Shown here piece after piece: positions 61,990 to 64,000 of a stretch of 64,000 nucleotides of DNA. The notes under the pieces were generated by a model that was not told the DNA's origin, did not search any database, and saw only the letters and a list, made by a program, of their open reading frames with translations. Every line of letters begins with the position of its first letter. Positions within the stretch are counted from its first letter, which is position 1. Origin of the DNA: Prado023 sp963753075 (GTDB lineage Bacteria; Actinomycetota; Actinomycetes; S36-B12; CAIYMF01); assembly GCA_963753075.1 (NCBI GenBank), contig CAVWAR010000003.1:1-64000 (forward strand). Reading direction: 5' to 3'. A program made the translations under genes and the position numbers.

Positions 61990-62796
61990 GTGACCAGTGA
62001 ACGGGGTCAGGCGCGGTCGCGTTGGAGGGGCCGCGGCGCCCGTGGGCTCGCGGTTGTGGTCGGCGCCCTAGTCGTCGGAGTTGTTGTCGTGGCTTGGCCA
62101 CACGCACAGAGCTTCTCGCAGGGCCTGCCGCCGCAGCAGTTCCGCGACGAGCTTGATCCGGACCTGCTCAAGGACTACTCCGGGGTGTTGGGCGTGGCCC
62201 ACAACGCGGCCAACCGACTCGACACACTTCAGGTCGCCCTGGACCACCGCGCCGACGTCGTCGAGGCCGACCTGATCTCGGTGCGTGGCGAGCTTGTGGC
62301 CGGTCGTGACCAGCCCATGTCCTGGCTCACGAACCAGATCTTGCGGGGGCCGACGCTGGTCCAGGTATGGGATGCCGCGGCGCCCGCCGACGTCCTCAAG
62401 CTCGACCTCAAGCGCGACGACGACGCGTTCCTCGACGACCTCGTCACGTTCCTGGCCCCGCGGCAGGGCACGCGTGAGGTCATGGTGGCGACCCGAGACC
62501 GTGACGCCATTGTTCGGCTGCACCGCGACCTGCCCGAGATCACGTTGCTGTTCAGCATCGGCTTCCCCGAGGGTGTGCAGCAACTGCGGTCCGACGCCGA
62601 GTTGCAGACCGCGATCGGCGGGGTGACGGTCTTCCAAGGTCTGGTCGAGGCGAACCTCGTCGGGTGGCTCCACGAGCGCGACCTCCTCGTGCTCGCCTGG
62701 CCGGTGAACGATGTCCAGGGGCTCAACGACCTCGTACGCCAACGCGTGGACGGCGTGACCACCGCCAACCTCGCGATCCTCGAGGTGCTGGCCTGA
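61990..62796 (+). CDS. Membrane-anchored GDPD-like (PLC-like TIM barrel) protein
   Basis: 268 residues from GTG 61990. Basic head, one membrane anchor (GLAVVVGALVVGVVVVAW), then a TIM-barrel-like domain: YSGVLGVAHNAANRLDTLQV, ALDHRADVVEADLISVRGEL, ADVLKLDLKRDDDAFLDDLV, TREVMVATRDRDAIVRLHRD, and the end VNDVQGLNDLVRQRVDGVTT. This follows the glycerophosphodiester phosphodiesterase order, but the catalytic HRG is replaced by AHNAAN; the acidic E-A-D-L pair is kept. Possibly a divergent or inactive phosphodiesterase on the outer face. Confidence 0.75.
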   Translation: MTSERGQARSRWRGRGARGLAVVVGALVVGVVVVAWPHAQSFSQGLPPQQFRDELDPDLLKDYSGVLGVAHNAANRLDTLQVALDHRADVVEADLISVRGELVAGRDQPMSWLTNQILRGPTLVQVWDAAAPADVLKLDLKRDDDAFLDDLVTFLAPRQGTREVMVATRDRDAIVRLHRDLPEITLLFSIGFPEGVQQLRSDAELQTAIGGVTVFQGLVEANLVGWLHERDLLVLAWPVNDVQGLNDLVRQRVDGVTTANLAILEVLA

Positions 62797-63166
62797 CCCC
62801 CTCGCCCGTCGCCCGTCAGCGGACCGCCTAACGCCCGACGACGGCGATGTGGCTGTGTGGATCTCCAGACCTGGTTCGTGTTCCTGGCGGCGCTGCGTAG
62901 TGGCCGCCAACGGCGCGATGCCGCGCTGATCCCGGGCTTCTGGAGACGGCCCTATCGGGCCCCAGCGGACCGAGAGGTGGGGGTGTTTGGCCCGGCTACT
63001 GTGCCCGGTGAGGGCCTACCAGGTCGTGCTACGGCCCTGAGATCGGTGCCTGCCGGCCCGCGGACCGCGTTCGCCGGGCAAACGTCCTCTTCCCGGCGGT
63101 GCGAGCAGAGTGCACACTGGAGGCGTGGCGAGTCATGGGCAACCGCGCGTGCACGACCTAGATGAG
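62797..63166. other. Spacer
   Basis: No gene accepted. GTGGATCTCCAGACCTGGTT (62857) could encode a LysE-like first dozen residues (MDLQTWFVFLAAL) but continues into non-coding frames. No repeat copy. Confidence 0.45.
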
Positions 63167-64000
63167 ATGCATCGATTCAGTAGCGTTCTCTGCTTGGTTG
63201 AGCAGGGGAAGGACAACAAGCCGGTCCTGGACCGGGCGGTTGCCCTGGCTGAGAACGATCAGGCCCGGCTCACGGTCGCCACGGTGATCCCGAGAGTGTC
63301 GACTGTCCGTCCGTTCGCCGAGCACATCCAGGCGGCGATGGTGCGCGAGCGCGAAGCGATGATGGGGTCGTTGGTCGAGCCCTACCGCCAGCGCCTGGAT
63401 ATTGCGCAACACATCCTGATTGGCACACCATTCTTCGAGGCAATCCGCGAGGTGTTGCGAAACCAGCACGACGTAGTGATTAAGTGCCCTGAGGCGCCGA
63501 GTTGGCTGGGTCGCCTCTTCGCCGGTGACGACATGCATCTACTGCGCAAATGCCCGTGCCCCGTCTGGTTCGTCAAGTCTTCCTCGCCCAGGTCCTACCA
63601 AGTGGTTCTGGCGGCTGTGGACGTGGACGATCTCTATCCGCCGGACGAACTGGACACCCGGAATCTGCTGAATAGTCGAATCCTGGAGTTGGCCGCTGCT
63701 CTGGCAGTGTCAGAGTCCGCGGATCTGCATGTCGTTCATGCCTGGGCTTCGATGACAGAGTTGGCTGACGGACTGGTCTTCTCGTCCGAGCTGTCAAGAG
63801 CGGAGTTGGCCTCCAGCGTTGAACATGAGCAGCGGCAACAACAACACCTACTCGATCAGCTAGTCCGCGATACCAAGATCCGGGGCCATGCTCGGCGTGA
63901 TGCCAACGGCCTCGTGAGAGTGCACACCCATCTACTGAAAGGAGCCGCCCGCCGGGAGATCCCGGCCCTGGCGAAGCGCCTGGGGGCCGACTGCATCGTC
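63167..64000 (+). CDS. Universal stress protein (UspE-like tandem), cut by window edge
   Basis: ATG 63167; open to the right edge (278 codons). Two Usp modules: module 1 HRFSSVLCLVEQGKDNKPVL then VLDRAVALAENDQARLTVAT, DVVIKCPEAPSWLGRLFAGD and a HLLRKCPCPVWFV-type strand (DDMHLLRKCPCPVWFVKSSS); module 2 SYQVVLAAVDVDDLYP then ILELAAALAVSESADLHVVH and ARREIPALAKRLGADCIV. UspE proteins have this two-domain form. Visible codons use more A/T at third positions than the neighbours, so GC is lower. The end is outside the window. Confidence 0.9.
   Translation, partial: MHRFSSVLCLVEQGKDNKPVLDRAVALAENDQARLTVATVIPRVSTVRPFAEHIQAAMVREREAMMGSLVEPYRQRLDIAQHILIGTPFFEAIREVLRNQHDVVIKCPEAPSWLGRLFAGDDMHLLRKCPCPVWFVKSSSPRSYQVVLAAVDVDDLYPPDELDTRNLLNSRILELAAALAVSESADLHVVHAWASMTELADGLVFSSELSRAELASSVEHEQRQQQHLLDQLVRDTKIRGHARRDANGLVRVHTHLLKGAARREIPALAKRLGADCIV

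Noticed and set aside
62857..62910. Start of a LysE-type exporter
   Set aside because: Only about a dozen codons resemble the family; the rest of the frame is non-coding. Too short to support.

Overview
The window looks like a piece of a high-GC actinomycete chromosome (Actinomycetota; genus not determinable from sequence alone). Pointers are the GC-rich coding style with many GTG starts, an Lsr2 nucleoid protein, apparently leaderless genes such as padR, an otsB-GH65 trehalose pair, pRiA4b ORF-3 and SEC-C proteins, and IS types common in actinomycetes. It is an accessory, rearranged region: short single genes, toxin-antitoxin pairs, secreted proteins of unknown role, and at least eight mobile elements or their remains.

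Layout. 1-6 kb: edge of a membrane protein, a self-inhibited Fic protein, a secreted protein, VOC, GNAT and DUF6994-like proteins. 6-12 kb: MntA/HepT, two small secreted paralogues, a VOC protein, a methyltransferase, a RelE/Phd pair and a frameshifted YdeI-like gene. 12.6-16.5 kb: two secreted beta-propeller genes (FG-GAP, and PD40-like with a lysine-rich domain). 17.1-50.6 kb: a 33-kb interval bounded by two nearly identical 459-bp direct repeats that carry the 3' half of a tRNA-like sequence. It holds an IS630 fused into otsB, a broken GH65 gene, a scrambled integrase, a new-looking toxin-antitoxin pair, two paralogous lipoproteins, an inverted second copy of the beta-propeller pair, lsr2, an IS1380-IS110-IS3-IS110 cluster, trmO, a padR-membrane protein operon, a helical protein of unknown role, and an IS256 split by a 3.1-kb element with two tyrosine recombinases. 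50.6-64 kb: IS1634/IS1182 debris, a zinc/manganese-type binding lipoprotein without its transporter, frameshifted pRiA4b and TPR/SEC-C genes, a kinase-like gene divergent from marR, and small housekeeping-type genes ending in a universal stress protein cut by the window edge.

Cross-cutting signals. (1) At least 27 copies of an imperfectly palindromic ~30-bp repeat with a GCCGC core are scattered through the spacers on both strands; this is the most novel-looking feature. (2) An inverted segmental duplication copied the propeller/FG-GAP gene pair together with its upstream region. (3) Many genes carry single-base frameshifts, so either the region is decaying or the assembly has indel errors; genes marked frameshifted should be read with that in mind.

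How genes work together: four toxin-antitoxin-like loci (Fic, MntA/HepT, RelE/Phd, and the 23.3-kb pair) fit a mobile island. PadR with its HAAS-type membrane protein, and MarR with the kinase-like gene, are local regulator-target pairs with visible operators. otsB and GH65 once formed a trehalose module that is now inactivated.
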